From positions 620,001-684,000 of the forward strand of contig CAVVST010000004.1 of the NCBI GenBank assembly GCA_963750995.1: DNA of 64,000 bases. Reading direction: 5' to 3'. Source of the DNA: CAVVST01 sp963750995. Its GTDB lineage: Bacteria > Acidobacteriota > Vicinamibacteria > Vicinamibacterales > UBA2999. Of this stretch, positions 8,860 through 16,800 are shown piece after piece; position 1 is the first letter of the stretch, and each line of letters begins with the position of its first letter. The notes under the pieces are model-generated. The model did not search any database. It was given only the letters and a program-made list of their open reading frames with translations, and was not told where the DNA came from. A program made the translations under genes and the position numbers.

Positions 8860-9087
8860 CTACTTGATTTGCGGCAGAGGAATCACGATCTCGCCGACGC
8901 CGACGGTTGCATCGACGGGGACATTGACCTTGAGGATTACCTTGTTCTTCTTCTGGTCCCGCACCGCCGAGCGCAGCGTGCCTTTGAGCTTGACCCCGCC
9001 GTCGACCAGCGCGACGGTAAATGTGCCGTCGACGTCGATCGCGTTCCGCTCAACCAGGTTTTCAATCAGGTCATCGACGATAGACAT
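8860..9087 (-). CDS. Small beta-rich hypothetical protein
   Basis: 75 aa from ATG 9087, chosen because of a strong AGGAGG site five bases upstream; an in-frame ATG at 9123 lacks such support. Sequence is a short helix (MSIVDDLIENLVERN) then repeated strands (IDVDGTFTVALVDGGVKLKGTL, NKVILKVNVPVDATVGVGEIVIPL). No membrane segment. It begins inside the 3' end of the membrane-protein gene (17-bp overlap) and is followed after 16 bp by the 106-aa gene, which has a similar helix-plus-strand pattern. The two may form a complex; this is inference. Confidence 0.7.
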   Translation of the reverse strand: MSIVDDLIENLVERNAIDVDGTFTVALVDGGVKLKGTLRSAVRDQKKNKVILKVNVPVDATVGVGEIVIPLPQIK

Positions 9088-10006
9088 CAAGTCCTCCTGA
9101 ATTCCACCCGAACAGGGCGACACGTGTCGCCCGCGGGTGATGCGTCAGCGCCTTGGCGAACTCGTATATCAGAATGGTCGAGAGCGGTGCGAACAGCCAC
9201 ACCACCGCCGCTTCGACGGGAAAGATCGCGTCGCCGCGCGACCAGGCGGTGATCGTCACCCCCATCATCCCGGACGGCTCGTATCCCCACCACTGCCGCG
9301 GGATGGCCAGCGTCACCTCCCAGATCAGCGACGTGACGATGACGTACAACGTCGTCACCGCAAACGCCGGCCAGTTCGTCAGGCTGCCGATCGCCCGATA
9401 CAGGAACATCGCCGGGAGGAGCGCTCCCGCCGAGAGGAACGCAAAATAGGTGGGGAAGTTCCCGTTGACGCGCCAGATGACGAGCGCCGTCACGGCCACG
9501 CCGGCCGCGGCCATCATCAGCGACCGCGACGGCTGAATCAGCTTGAGATCGAGCAGGTCCTCTTTCGGATTGTAGCGACTCAGCCAGAGCTCGTCGGCGC
9601 ACGCGTACACGAGCACCATGGCGACGGGGCCCATCGCGTAGAACAACAGTTCCTCAATCGGGATCCTGCCGCCGACCGCCGGTAGACACCAGAGATAGGG
9701 ACCCTCGCCCGGGGGCGCGCTGCAGCCCGGGAACCGCAGCGTCAGGAATCCGAGCAGGAAATCGAGCACGACGCCGAGCAGGACGATCGTACCGGCGCTC
9801 CACCTCAGCGCCCGCCGCCGGCGTCCCGTGCCGGCAGCCGTGATCGAGTGGAAGACCGGCCACAGATAGAGAATCGGAATTCCCCACAGGGCAAGGCTGG
9901 TGAAGTACGTCAGGCGTCCGGCCGCATCCAGTCCCAGCGGCACGCCGACCGTGACCACCAGCATGAGGAGCCAGCCGAGGTTCAGCCAGAAGGTGCGGAG
10001 GTTCAT
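9071..10006 (-). CDS. Polytopic membrane protein with lycopene-cyclase-like domains
   Basis: 311 aa, about seven or eight transmembrane helices. The motif IPIEE (about residues 115-119) followed by LLFYAMGP is the hallmark of the heterodimeric lycopene cyclase (CrtYc/CrtYd) domain. A second half ends with a similar FPVEAAVVWLFAP motif, so the protein has the layout of a fused two-domain cyclase. No other carotenoid gene is visible in the window, so its substrate is unclear. ATG 10006 is chosen because GGGAG lies just upstream; an in-frame start at 10039 is weaker. It is the largest gene of the minus-strand small-protein chain and overlaps the next gene. Confidence 0.75.
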   Translation of the reverse strand: MNLRTFWLNLGWLLMLVVTVGVPLGLDAAGRLTYFTSLALWGIPILYLWPVFHSITAAGTGRRRRALRWSAGTIVLLGVVLDFLLGFLTLRFPGCSAPPGEGPYLWCLPAVGGRIPIEELLFYAMGPVAMVLVYACADELWLSRYNPKEDLLDLKLIQPSRSLMMAAAGVAVTALVIWRVNGNFPTYFAFLSAGALLPAMFLYRAIGSLTNWPAFAVTTLYVIVTSLIWEVTLAIPRQWWGYEPSGMMGVTITAWSRGDAIFPVEAAVVWLFAPLSTILIYEFAKALTHHPRATRVALFGWNSGGLDVYRR

Positions 10007-10057
10007 GTGCTCCCATGCATTCGCGCGCCTCGCGAGCATAGAGCAAATGAGTCTGCT

Positions 10058-10282
10058 TTACGAAGTGGTTCTGGCTGGTTCCAGCTCGCCCCTGGACTCG
10101 AGCGAGGCAATCCGCCTGAGGGCCTTTTCTCTCAACTCCGCGGCATCGCGCGCAATCTGAATCTCGCCGGATCGCTCGATGCGAGGGACACGCCGGTCGA
10201 GCGCGTCAATCAACTCACGGAGATGCCGAATTTGTTCCGTCGGCGTCTCGTCCCGTTTCGCCGCGGCCATCCCGTGTTTCAT
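10058..10282 (-). CDS. Small helical hypothetical protein
   Basis: 74 aa, rich in Arg, Glu and Leu and predicted helical or coiled-coil (EQIRHLRELIDALDRRV, AELREKALRRIASLES). No membrane segment. Its ATG (10280-10282) overlaps the stop of the preceding gene in a TGATG arrangement, which supports this start over an in-frame one at 10405. No family recognised. Confidence 0.6.
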   Translation of the reverse strand: MKHGMAAAKRDETPTEQIRHLRELIDALDRRVPRIERSGEIQIARDAAELREKALRRIASLESRGELEPARTTS

Positions 10283-10467
10283 CACACTGGCATCGATATA
10301 ATTTGCAGTCCCAGCCACACCGCGGCGCCTATCAGCAGGATGGCAAACGCGATGCGCGCGTGCCTCGCTGCCTGCTGGCTGCTGGTCATGTAGCTGCGTT
10401 CCCATGCCCGCCAGCGCGCCGTCTCGTCACTCGTGGTGTCGACCAGGGGCATTGGCGTCGGGCTCAT
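10282..10467 (-). CDS. Small single-pass membrane protein
   Basis: 61 aa with an acidic/aromatic N-terminal part (DETARWRAWERSYM) and one C-terminal transmembrane helix (IAFAILLIGAAVWLGLQII), so probably anchored with the N-terminus in the cytoplasm. The start overlaps the upstream stop (ATGA, 10464-10467) and the stop overlaps the next start (TGATG, 10280-10284). Such double coupling argues that it is translated. No family recognised. Confidence 0.6.
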   Translation of the reverse strand: MSPTPMPLVDTTSDETARWRAWERSYMTSSQQAARHARIAFAILLIGAAVWLGLQIISMPV

Positions 10468-10700
10468 CGACGGCCTCCATTAGCGCGGAGCCGCCCGCGC
10501 CGGCCAACCTCGCCGCCTTCCTTGCGGCGGTCGGCCATGGTCGCCTCGCTCATCGGCAGCGGACCGGTGGGTGGATCGAGTGAGCCGGAGGCCGGGCCGC
10601 TCATCGTTCCGGATTGGCGGGGCCTCACCGGCCGCTGTTCGAACGCGCCAGGAATGAGCGCCTGGGCCCTGCTGGCATCGTCCTGACCGGGAACAGTCAT
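10464..10700 (-). CDS. Small low-complexity hypothetical protein
   Basis: 78 aa, Pro/Gly/Arg-rich and probably disordered (PGAFEQRPVRPRQ, MSGPASGSLDPPTGPLP, ending RRGRLRANGGRR). The reason to accept it is position: ATG 10700 overlaps the stop of the upstream membrane-protein gene and its stop overlaps the next start, both as ATGA. Composition alone would not support it. Function unknown. Confidence 0.45.
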   Translation of the reverse strand: MTVPGQDDASRAQALIPGAFEQRPVRPRQSGTMSGPASGSLDPPTGPLPMSEATMADRRKEGGEVGRRGRLRANGGRR

Positions 10701-10909
10701 CGCCGGCCTTCCGTCGTGTGCAGCACTTCGGCGATCGTCGGCGGCGGACCGTCGCTCCAGAGCCATAGCAGTACGCCCACCGGAATCACGCCGACCATCG
10801 TGGCCAGCAACCAGCTTTGAGCCGACGAGGCGCCGAGCACGAGAGCTGTCAGAACTGTCAGCGACAGCCAGATAACGGAAATCCAGACCGGAGGGTTGAA
10901 GGGTGCCAT
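10697..10909 (-). CDS. Small two-helix membrane protein, first gene of the small-protein operon
   Basis: 70 aa from ATG 10909 (MAPFNPPVWISVIWLSLTV). Two transmembrane helices (about 8-28 and 34-52) separated by a short loop, then a polar tail (DGPPPTIAEVLHTTEGRR). The stop overlaps the start of the next gene (ATGA, 10697-10700). It opens a minus-strand run of seven genes reaching 8523, in which the first four and the fifth/sixth overlap. The 162 bp upstream hold a short tandem repeat and presumably the promoter. No named family. Confidence 0.6.
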   Translation of the reverse strand: MAPFNPPVWISVIWLSLTVLTALVLGASSAQSWLLATMVGVIPVGVLLWLWSDGPPPTIAEVLHTTEGRR

Positions 10910-10972
10910 CTGAAACACTGCCTTTCTAAAGGCTTGATGAGAGCTGACGACTGGGACGGAACGGCGCGGAGC

Positions 10973-11028
10973 GCCAGCCAAGCTCAGGAAGCCAGCCAAG
11001 CTCAGGAAAGCCAGCCAAGCTCAGGAAA
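10973..11028. repeat. Three-copy 18/19-bp tandem repeat
   Basis: Units GCCAGCCAAGCTCAGGAA at 10973-10990, 10991-11009 and 11010-11028; the last two carry one extra A and are identical. It lies in the 162-bp gap between the small-protein operon (start 10909) and the zinc-ribbon gene (end 11072). Only three copies, so not CRISPR. Could bind a regulator or be simple slippage. Confidence 0.85.
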
Positions 11029-11071
11029 GCGGTGAATACCACTCTATGCCCGGCCCTGGCGGGGGCGATGT

Positions 11072-11269
11072 TCAATTGTGGACAGCCGGAAGCCACCGAG
11101 TCGCCGGAGCCGGCCAATTGCCCGTGTATGCGTTGTAGGCGGCCGCCGTCGCCAGCCGGACGGCGTCCCAGTGATGGCCGCAGCGACCGCACTGCCAAGC
11201 TCTGCCATCCTTGAGTTCATCCGTGGTCGCCGGGGATGGCGTGTGGCACAACGGGCAGGCGGTGTTCAT
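11072..11269 (-). CDS. Small zinc-ribbon protein
   Basis: 65 aa with two CxxC knuckles (ACPLCH at residues 5-8 and QCGRCGHHW at about 27-30) separated by about 18 residues, the pattern of a zinc ribbon. The C-terminal half (DAVRLATAAAYNAYTGNWPAPATRWLP) is predicted helical. It is transcribed away from the first Crp/Fnr gene, with a Crp/Fnr-like site 32 bp upstream of its ATG. It could be a small RNA-polymerase- or redox-linked protein; function unknown. Confidence 0.7.
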   Translation of the reverse strand: MNTACPLCHTPSPATTDELKDGRAWQCGRCGHHWDAVRLATAAAYNAYTGNWPAPATRWLPAVHN

Positions 11270-11300
11270 AAGGCGATCGTGATGGATCCCCGGGCCTCCG

Positions 11301-11320
11301 TCTGTTCAGAAATGCACAGA
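11301..11320. promoter_or_regulatory. Crp/Fnr-like operator, site A
   Basis: An imperfect dyad; on the minus strand it contains TGTGC-N8-ACAG within TCTGTGC...GAACAGA. It lies in the 85-bp divergent gap between the zinc-ribbon gene and the operon of the 49-aa protein and the first Crp/Fnr regulator, so it could control both, including autoregulation. Confidence 0.5.
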
Positions 11321-11354
11321 CGACGCGGCGCGGCGCGCCGTACGCTTTTCACAC

Positions 11355-11504
11355 GTGCTGGTGCTCGCCGCTCTGATCGTGCTCGCCGTCAGCGTCATCG
11401 CGGTGCTGCGACGGAGGACTGCCGGGGCTGACCCCGATCTGGGTTGGGTCAGCGAACGCTGGCTGGCGGAGTACCGTGCAGATTCCTCACGGCCCTCGCT
11501 ATGA
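11355..11504 (+). CDS. 49-aa single-pass membrane protein upstream of Crp/Fnr regulator
   Basis: Starts at GTG 11355. A hydrophobic helix (VLVLAALIVLAVSVIAVL) is followed by RRRT, a positive stop-transfer flank, and a conserved-looking tail with DLGWVSERWLAEYRADSS. The stop TGA overlaps the ATG of the Crp/Fnr gene (ATGA, 11501-11504), a typical coupled pair. No clear Shine-Dalgarno. Function unknown, but the coupling suggests it belongs to the regulator's circuit. Confidence 0.6.
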   Translation: MLVLAALIVLAVSVIAVLRRRTAGADPDLGWVSERWLAEYRADSSRPSL

Positions 11505-12163
11505 CGCGCACACCGATTGGGCCGCACCGTGACGGCCGCTGGCCCGACTCGCTCACGCCGAGATCGAGCGTCCGGTTCGCGCCCGCCGAGACCATCTTCG
11601 CGCAGGGAGACCGCTGCGGCACTGTGATGTACATCGAGCGGGGCCGCGTCAAGCTGACGGTAGGTTCCTCGGACGGCCGGAGCACGGTGGTTGCTGTGCT
11701 TCGTGCCGGCGCGGTCTTCGGCGAAGGCGCGCTGGCCGGGCAGCGGTTCCGCCGGTCGACCGCCGAAGCGATCACCGACACCACGATCGCGGTGGTGAAG
11801 ACGGCCGAGCTGCGGCAGCGGCTCCATGCCGAGCCGTCCCTCTCGGACTGGTTCCGGTTCCAGTTGCTGACCCGGAATATCCGCATCGAGCAGAACCTCG
11901 TCGCCCACATCTTCGACAGCTGCGAAGCGCGGCTTGCCTGCGCGCTTCTGCTGCTCGCCGGCGCCGACGCGCAGCAGGCGCCGCGGTATTCGATGCCAAG
12001 AATCTCCCGTGACCTCCTGGCCGAGATGACCGACATGACGCGCTCCCGCGTTGACACCTTGATGAACCACTTCCGGAAGCTCGGATTCCTCGAATGTCAC
12101 AGCGAACGAAATGGGGGTCTACAGGTCCACCGCTCCTTGCTGACGGTCGTGCTCCAACGCTGA
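11501..12163 (+). CDS. Crp/Fnr-family transcription regulator (copy 1)
   Basis: 220 aa from ATG 11501. An N-terminal cyclic-nucleotide-binding fold (FAPAETIFAQGDRCGTVMYIERGRVKLT, then GAVFGEGALAGQ) leads through the dimer helix to a C-terminal winged HTH (ISRDLLAEMTDMTRSRVDTLMNHFRKLGFLE). No FNR-type N-terminal cysteines, so it is not an iron-sulfur FNR. It resembles the second Crp/Fnr at 12660-13358 in both domains. Likely recognises the TGTGC-N8-ACAG sites around it. Confidence 0.9.
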   Translation: MTRTPIGPHRDGRWPDSLTPRSSVRFAPAETIFAQGDRCGTVMYIERGRVKLTVGSSDGRSTVVAVLRAGAVFGEGALAGQRFRRSTAEAITDTTIAVVKTAELRQRLHAEPSLSDWFRFQLLTRNIRIEQNLVAHIFDSCEARLACALLLLAGADAQQAPRYSMPRISRDLLAEMTDMTRSRVDTLMNHFRKLGFLECHSERNGGLQVHRSLLTVVLQR

Positions 12164-12212
12164 TGTCCATCACTACGTTGCACAGGATGGCGCATTGGTC
12201 CGCCAGAGAGCG

Positions 12213-12232
12213 GCTGTGCAATTTGGAACAGC
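12213..12232. promoter_or_regulatory. Crp/Fnr-like operator, site B
   Basis: TGTGC-N8-ACAG on the plus strand, with outer GC flanks giving a dyad GCTGTGC...GGAACAGC. It sits 31 bp before the 59-aa gene and the omega-like ORF, so it could control them. Confidence 0.5.
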
Positions 12233-12262
12233 GGCGGCGGGATATGACGGTTATGGTGGCCT

Positions 12263-12442
12263 ATGGCGATTGAGCGCAATCACTTGGAAGAGCAACAGGC
12301 GCGGCTTGACACAATGGTTGAGGAATTCCGCGTGGCCCGGCAGCGGCGGCTGGAGCAGCAGGGCATCGCGCTCAGGAACCGCGCAAAAACACAGCAGAAC
12401 ACCGTAGTCAAGGCCGAATTGCAGCCGGAGAAAGTCAATTAG
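12263..12442 (+). CDS. 59-aa highly charged helical protein
   Basis: Product begins MAIERNHLEEQQARLDTMVEE. Almost entirely charged or polar and predicted to be one long helix (FRVARQRRLEQQGIALRNR). No membrane segment. It follows Crp/Fnr-like site B and is followed after two bases by the omega-like ORF, so the two are probably one transcript. Too short to assign; accepted because of clean coding character and context. Confidence 0.5.
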   Translation: MAIERNHLEEQQARLDTMVEEFRVARQRRLEQQGIALRNRAKTQQNTVVKAELQPEKVN

Positions 12443-12444
12443 TC

Positions 12445-12634
12445 ATGGTTCGACGCCCTGTGGAGCTCAACGCGTTCGAATTCGCGGTCGTGTCGTCGCT
12501 GCGTGCCGCGCAGTTGATGCGTGGCTCAGTGCCGCGCGTGGCCCCCGGTCGAAAAGATCATCATGACGGCGCAACTCGAGGTGGCTGAAGGCAAGGTCGT
12601 CCGGCTTCCCACCGCACCGGTTCCCGTCGTCTGA
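12445..12634 (+). CDS. RNA polymerase omega-subunit-like small protein, apparent frameshift
   Basis: Residues 8-30 (LNAFEFAVVSSLRAAQLMRGSVPRV) match the conserved core of bacterial RpoZ (FEFVVLAxLRAAQLMRG). Removing one A from the AAAA run at 12552-12555 joins this to IIMTAQLEVAEGKVVRLP, the usual continuation of that family, and gives about 62 aa ending at 12634. Without the correction the frame stops after 47 residues. Genomes normally carry one housekeeping omega; a second short copy in a Crp/Fnr-linked block is unusual. Assignment rests on motif memory only. Confidence 0.55.
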
Positions 12635-12659
12635 CTCCCCGGACCCCGCCCACTCAACT

Positions 12660-13358
12660 CTAGTCGTGCAGGACGACGGTCAGGAGGGCGCTATTGACCT
12701 TGAGTTCGCCGTTGTATTCGATGAATCCCAGGTCTCGGAACTTGTTCATGAAGAAGTTGATGCGGGAGCGCGTCGTGCCGACCATTTCGGCCAGCGTCTC
12801 CTGCGACAGCTTGGGCAGCCGGAGCGGCTTGTCTTCCGAGCCGTAGCGCGCCAGCAGCAGCAGCGCCCGCGCCAGCCGTTTTTCGCTCGAGTTGAACAGC
12901 TGGTCGATCAGGTCTTCCTCAATCCGGATGTTGCGCGCCAGCATGTGCGAGAGAAACCGGTCCGCCAGCGCCGGCTCCGCGTGCAGCATCCTGAGCATCT
13001 CCTCTTTCTCGACGACAAGCGCCGTGCTGGGCGTCAACACGTGGGCGGTCGCCATCCGCCGCGGCTGCCCTGCGAGACATCCCTCGCCAAAGAAGTCGCC
13101 CGGCCCGAGGATCGCCACGACCGCCTCTTTGCCGGTCCGCGAGAGCACCGACAGCTTGACGCTGCCCTGCCGCAGATAGAAGACGTCGGTGGCCGGATCG
13201 CCCTGCGAGAAGATCGAGGCTCCCCGCGCGTACTTGCTGATTCGACGGGCGATACCGGCTGAGTCGAGGAATTCCTGCAGGTCGAAGGCAGGCAGGGGCC
13301 GCACGGCGTTGACCTGCGCCGAAGCAGGGAATTTCTTCGTCGCCATCACGGCCATCAT
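12660..13358 (-). CDS. Crp/Fnr-family transcription regulator (copy 2)
   Basis: About 232 aa from ATG 13358; the frame extends further upstream but without coding character. Cyclic-nucleotide-binding fold (ISKYARGASIFSQGDPATDVFYLRQGSVKLSVLS, GDFFGEGCLAGQ) and a winged HTH (LSQETLAEMVGTTRSRINFFMNKFRDLGFIEY). Lacks FNR cysteines. The DNA-recognition helix TTRSRINFFMNKF is close to that of copy 1 (MTRSRVDTLMNHF), so both may bind the same sites. Crp/Fnr-like site D lies eight bases upstream of the start, which suggests autoregulation or mutual control. Confidence 0.9.
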   Translation of the reverse strand: MMAVMATKKFPASAQVNAVRPLPAFDLQEFLDSAGIARRISKYARGASIFSQGDPATDVFYLRQGSVKLSVLSRTGKEAVVAILGPGDFFGEGCLAGQPRRMATAHVLTPSTALVVEKEEMLRMLHAEPALADRFLSHMLARNIRIEEDLIDQLFNSSEKRLARALLLLARYGSEDKPLRLPKLSQETLAEMVGTTRSRINFFMNKFRDLGFIEYNGELKVNSALLTVVLHD

Positions 13359-13365
13359 GGCACCG

Positions 13366-13385
13366 ACTGTCTTGTTTTGCACATG
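13366..13385. promoter_or_regulatory. Crp/Fnr-like operator, site D
   Basis: On the minus strand this contains TGTGC-N8-ACAG. It is in the 73-bp divergent gap between the second Crp/Fnr gene (start 13358) and the 117-aa gene (start 13432). Confidence 0.45.
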
Positions 13386-13431
13386 CTCGGATGCCCGCGG
13401 GCGTCTACACTTGGAAGGCGCGAGGACGAGG

Positions 13432-13785
13432 ATGAGACAGCCTGATTGGATGAAGCGGTGGCAGCGGCGGGTAATGCCTGCGGAGCCCGAGGCGGCTTTC
13501 CGTGTCGTATCACGACCGCAGCGCCGCATGGCGGGCACCTATCACGCGCTCCACGCGTACCTGCAGGGCCGGTACGCCGACAACGCGGTGCTCAGCTTCG
13601 AACAGATCGAATCGCTGCTCGGATTCGCGTTGCCCGATGAGGCACGAACCCACAATGACTGGTGGGCGGACCGCGAAACGGACGCAGACGCTCCCGGGCA
13701 CGCGGACGCATGGCGGCTCGCGGGCCGCACGGCGACGCCGAACTTCCACGCCAGGACCGTGTCGTTCGAGCGCGTGTCCACGTGA
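13432..13785 (+). CDS. Small conserved protein, possibly of a DUF7662-like family
   Basis: 117 aa from ATG 13432, preceded by GAGGACGAGG. The core YHALHAYLQGRYADNAVLSFEQIESLLGFALPDEARTHNDWW, then HADAWRLAGRTATPNFHARTVSFER resembles a widespread small family with the pattern L..YL....V.LtF.eIE.LLG..LP.sAr.h..WW.n....H..aW. The basic N-terminal extension (MKRWQRRV) is variable. No membrane segment. Divergent from the second Crp/Fnr gene with site D between them. Function unknown. Confidence 0.65.
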   Translation: MRQPDWMKRWQRRVMPAEPEAAFRVVSRPQRRMAGTYHALHAYLQGRYADNAVLSFEQIESLLGFALPDEARTHNDWWADRETDADAPGHADAWRLAGRTATPNFHARTVSFERVST

Positions 13786-13813
13786 CGCGCTACCTCAGCC
13801 GAAGAGCGGTTTC

Positions 13814-13864
13814 TATAATGGGTAAATGACGATTGGGACCGCGGCGCGCCGACTCGCCATGTGA
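13814..13864 (+). promoter_or_regulatory. -10 box and 12-codon leader ORF of the glucan synthase
   Basis: A perfect TATAAT lies at 13814-13819 with no good -35. Transcription would begin at about ATG 13826, which opens a 12-codon frame MTIGTAARRLAM. Its stop TGA (13862-13864) overlaps ATG 13864 of the giant synthase gene. This looks like a leaderless leader peptide coupling translation of the large protein. Confidence 0.4.
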
Positions 13865-16800
13865 TGGCGGACGCGTCTGCATCGGTACTCGAGCCGACGG
13901 CCGTCGACAAGTCGCCGGCATTTCCGCCGCCTCCTCTCTTCAGCCCCGCGCAACTCGAGTCGCACGCCGTTGCGCTCGCCGAGACGCACGCGATTTCCGC
14001 CGATCCGCGCCGCGCGGTCCCACTGCTCCCGCGGCTCGAGGATGGCGCGAAGCGGCTCGAGGCGGCGTATCAATTCCTGTCCGGCATCGCGCGCACCGAT
14101 CCGCACCCGGTCGCCTCCGAAGACTGGCTGCGCGACAACTACCATATTGTCCAGGACCAGGTCCGTGAGGTCCGCCAGGATCTTCCGCGAAAGTTCTACC
14201 TCGAGCTGCCGAAGCTCGCCGACGGCCCGTTTCGCGGCTACCCGCGCGTCTACCTGATCGCGCGCGAGTTGATCGCCCACACCGCCGGCCGGTTCGACGT
14301 CGAAACGCTGGTGGACTTTGCCACCGCCTACCAGCGCGTCGCGCCGCTCTCGATCGGCGAAACGTGGGCGATTCCGATCATGCTCCGGCTCGCGCTGGTC
14401 GAAGAGCTCTGTCGCCTCGTCGACGGCGTCGTCGCCGCGCGCCACAGCCGCGAGCAGGCGCAGAAATGGGAGGCGCGCTGGGTGGCCGGTACGGGCCGGG
14501 TCGAAGATCTCGAGCGGCTGCTGCGCGAGGAAGTCGAATCACACGGGCGGCTGTCCCCTGCATTCGTCGTCGAACTGCTGCAGTGGCTCCGCGATCAGCC
14601 TCCGTCGGCGGCATCGGCGTGGCAGGCGCTGCAGCGTGCGCTCGAAGCCCAGGGCGATTCACCCGAAGAGCTTCTCCGGCTCGAGCATCAGCGCGAAGCC
14701 ACCGATCAGCTCGCCATCGGCAACGTCATCACCAGCATGCGGCTCATGTCGTCAATCGACTGGCCGCTGTTCTTCGACCGCGTCAGCGTCGTCGAACAGA
14801 TTCTCAAGGAGGATCCCGCCGCGGCATACGCCGAGATGGACTTCCCGACGCGCGACCGGTACCGGCACTCCATCGAGCAGCTGGCGCGGGGCTCGAAGGT
14901 GTCGGAGATGATCGTCGCGCAGCGCGCGGTCGCGTTCGCCCGGCGCGCACAGGCGGAGGATCCGCAGAACGACCGCCGTCATCATGTCGGCTACTACCTG
15001 ATCTCGCGAGGGCGGTTCCTGCTCGAAACGGACCTCCAGCACACGCCGAAGCTGCGCGAACGACTGGCACGTTTCCTCTTCGAACACCCGGCGCTCGGCT
15101 ACCTCAGCACGATCGCGGCGTCGACGGGCATTGGCGTCTGGGGTCTCGTCGCCTATGGATACCGTCACGGCGCCACCGCCGGTGCGGTGTGGCTGATCGG
15201 GCTGCTCGCGCTCGTCCCTGTGAGCGAGTTCGCGATCAGCCTGCTGAACACATTCCTGACGTCGCTGATCCGGCCGCGCCACCTGCCGAAACTGGCGCTT
15301 CGCGGCGGCATTCCCGTCCAGTCGCGCACGATGGTCGTTGTCCCGGTGATCATCGACTCCCCCGAGCGCGTCGACACGTTGTTCCACGACCTCGAGGTCC
15401 GCTTCCTGGCCAACCGCGATCCGAACCTGCATTTCGCGCTGCTGAGCGATTTCGCCGATGCGGACGCCCAGACGATGCCCGGCGATGAGGCGCTCGTGCA
15501 GCGTGGGCGGAAGGCGGTCGACATCCTGAACGCCAGGCACGGCGCTGACCGGTTCTTCCTGGTTCACCGGGAACGGCGGTTGAACCCGAGCGAAGGCCGG
15601 TGGATGGGGTGGGAACGAAAGCGGGGCAAGCTCCACGAGTTCAACCGGCTGCTGCGCGGTGCCACGGACACCAGTTTCGTCGTCGTTCACGGCGAGATCA
15701 GCGTCGTGGGCGCGATCAAGTACGTCATCACCCTCGATTCCGATACCCATCTGCCGATGGAGGCCGGACGCCGGCTGGTCGGCGCCCTGTCGCATCCGCT
15801 CAACCGCCCGCGGTTCGATCCGCGGCTTCAGCGCGTCACCCAGGGATATGGCGTACTGCAGCCGCGTGTCCAGGTGAGCATCGAGAGTGCCGCCCGCACG
15901 TCGTTCGCGCAGGTCTTTTCCGGGCACGTCGGCCTCGACCCGTACACAACAGCGGTGTCCGATGTGTACCAGGACCTGTTCCACGAGGGGAGCTTCGTCG
16001 GCAAGGGGATCTACGACGTCGACGCGTTCGAAGCGTCGCTCGCCGTACGGGTGCCAGAGAACCGGCTACTCAGCCACGACCTCTTCGAGGGCTTGTACGC
16101 GCGCGCCGGGTTGTGCACCGACATCGACCTGGTGGACGACTATCCTTCGAACTACCTGGCGTTCGCCGCCCGCCAGCACCGCTGGGTCCGCGGCGACTGG
16201 CAGATAGCCCGCTGGCTCTGGCGGACGGTACCCGACGCCACCGGCCGCCCGGTCCCGAACACGCTTCCCGCGGTGGCGCGCTGGAAGATTCTCGACAACC
16301 TTCGCCGCAGCCTGCTCGCGCCCACCCTCGTCGCACTTTTCGTCACCGGGTGGACCGTGCTGCCCGGCTCAGCGATGGTGTGGTCAGTCTTCGGACTGCT
16401 GGTGCTCGCGTTTCCCGCCTATATGCAGATCAGCCGCTCGCTGACCGGCCGGGCGCGCGGCGTGCCGCTGCGGGAACATGTTCTCGCCGAGCGCGACAAC
16501 CTTGCCGCCAGCGCGGCGCAGGCGTTCCTATCGACCGTGTTCCTGTTGCATCAGAGCTGGGTGATGCTCGATGCGATCGGCCGCACGTGGTTCCGGCTGC
16601 TGGTGACGCGCCGGCACCTGCTCGAATGGGTGACAGCCGATCGATCGGCGCAGGTCGAGGCGACGGCGAGCGGGGTGCTGAAGCGGATGATCGGGATCCC
16701 GCTCGCCGCCGCGGCGATCGCGGCCCTCGTCGCGGTGGTGTCGCCGGACCGGCTGCCGCTGGCCATCCCGATCGTTGCGCTGTGGTGCCTGTCGCCGGGG

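Noticed and set aside
10973..11028. CRISPR-like repeat
   Set aside because: Three abutting short units with no spacers and no cas genes; simple tandem repeat.
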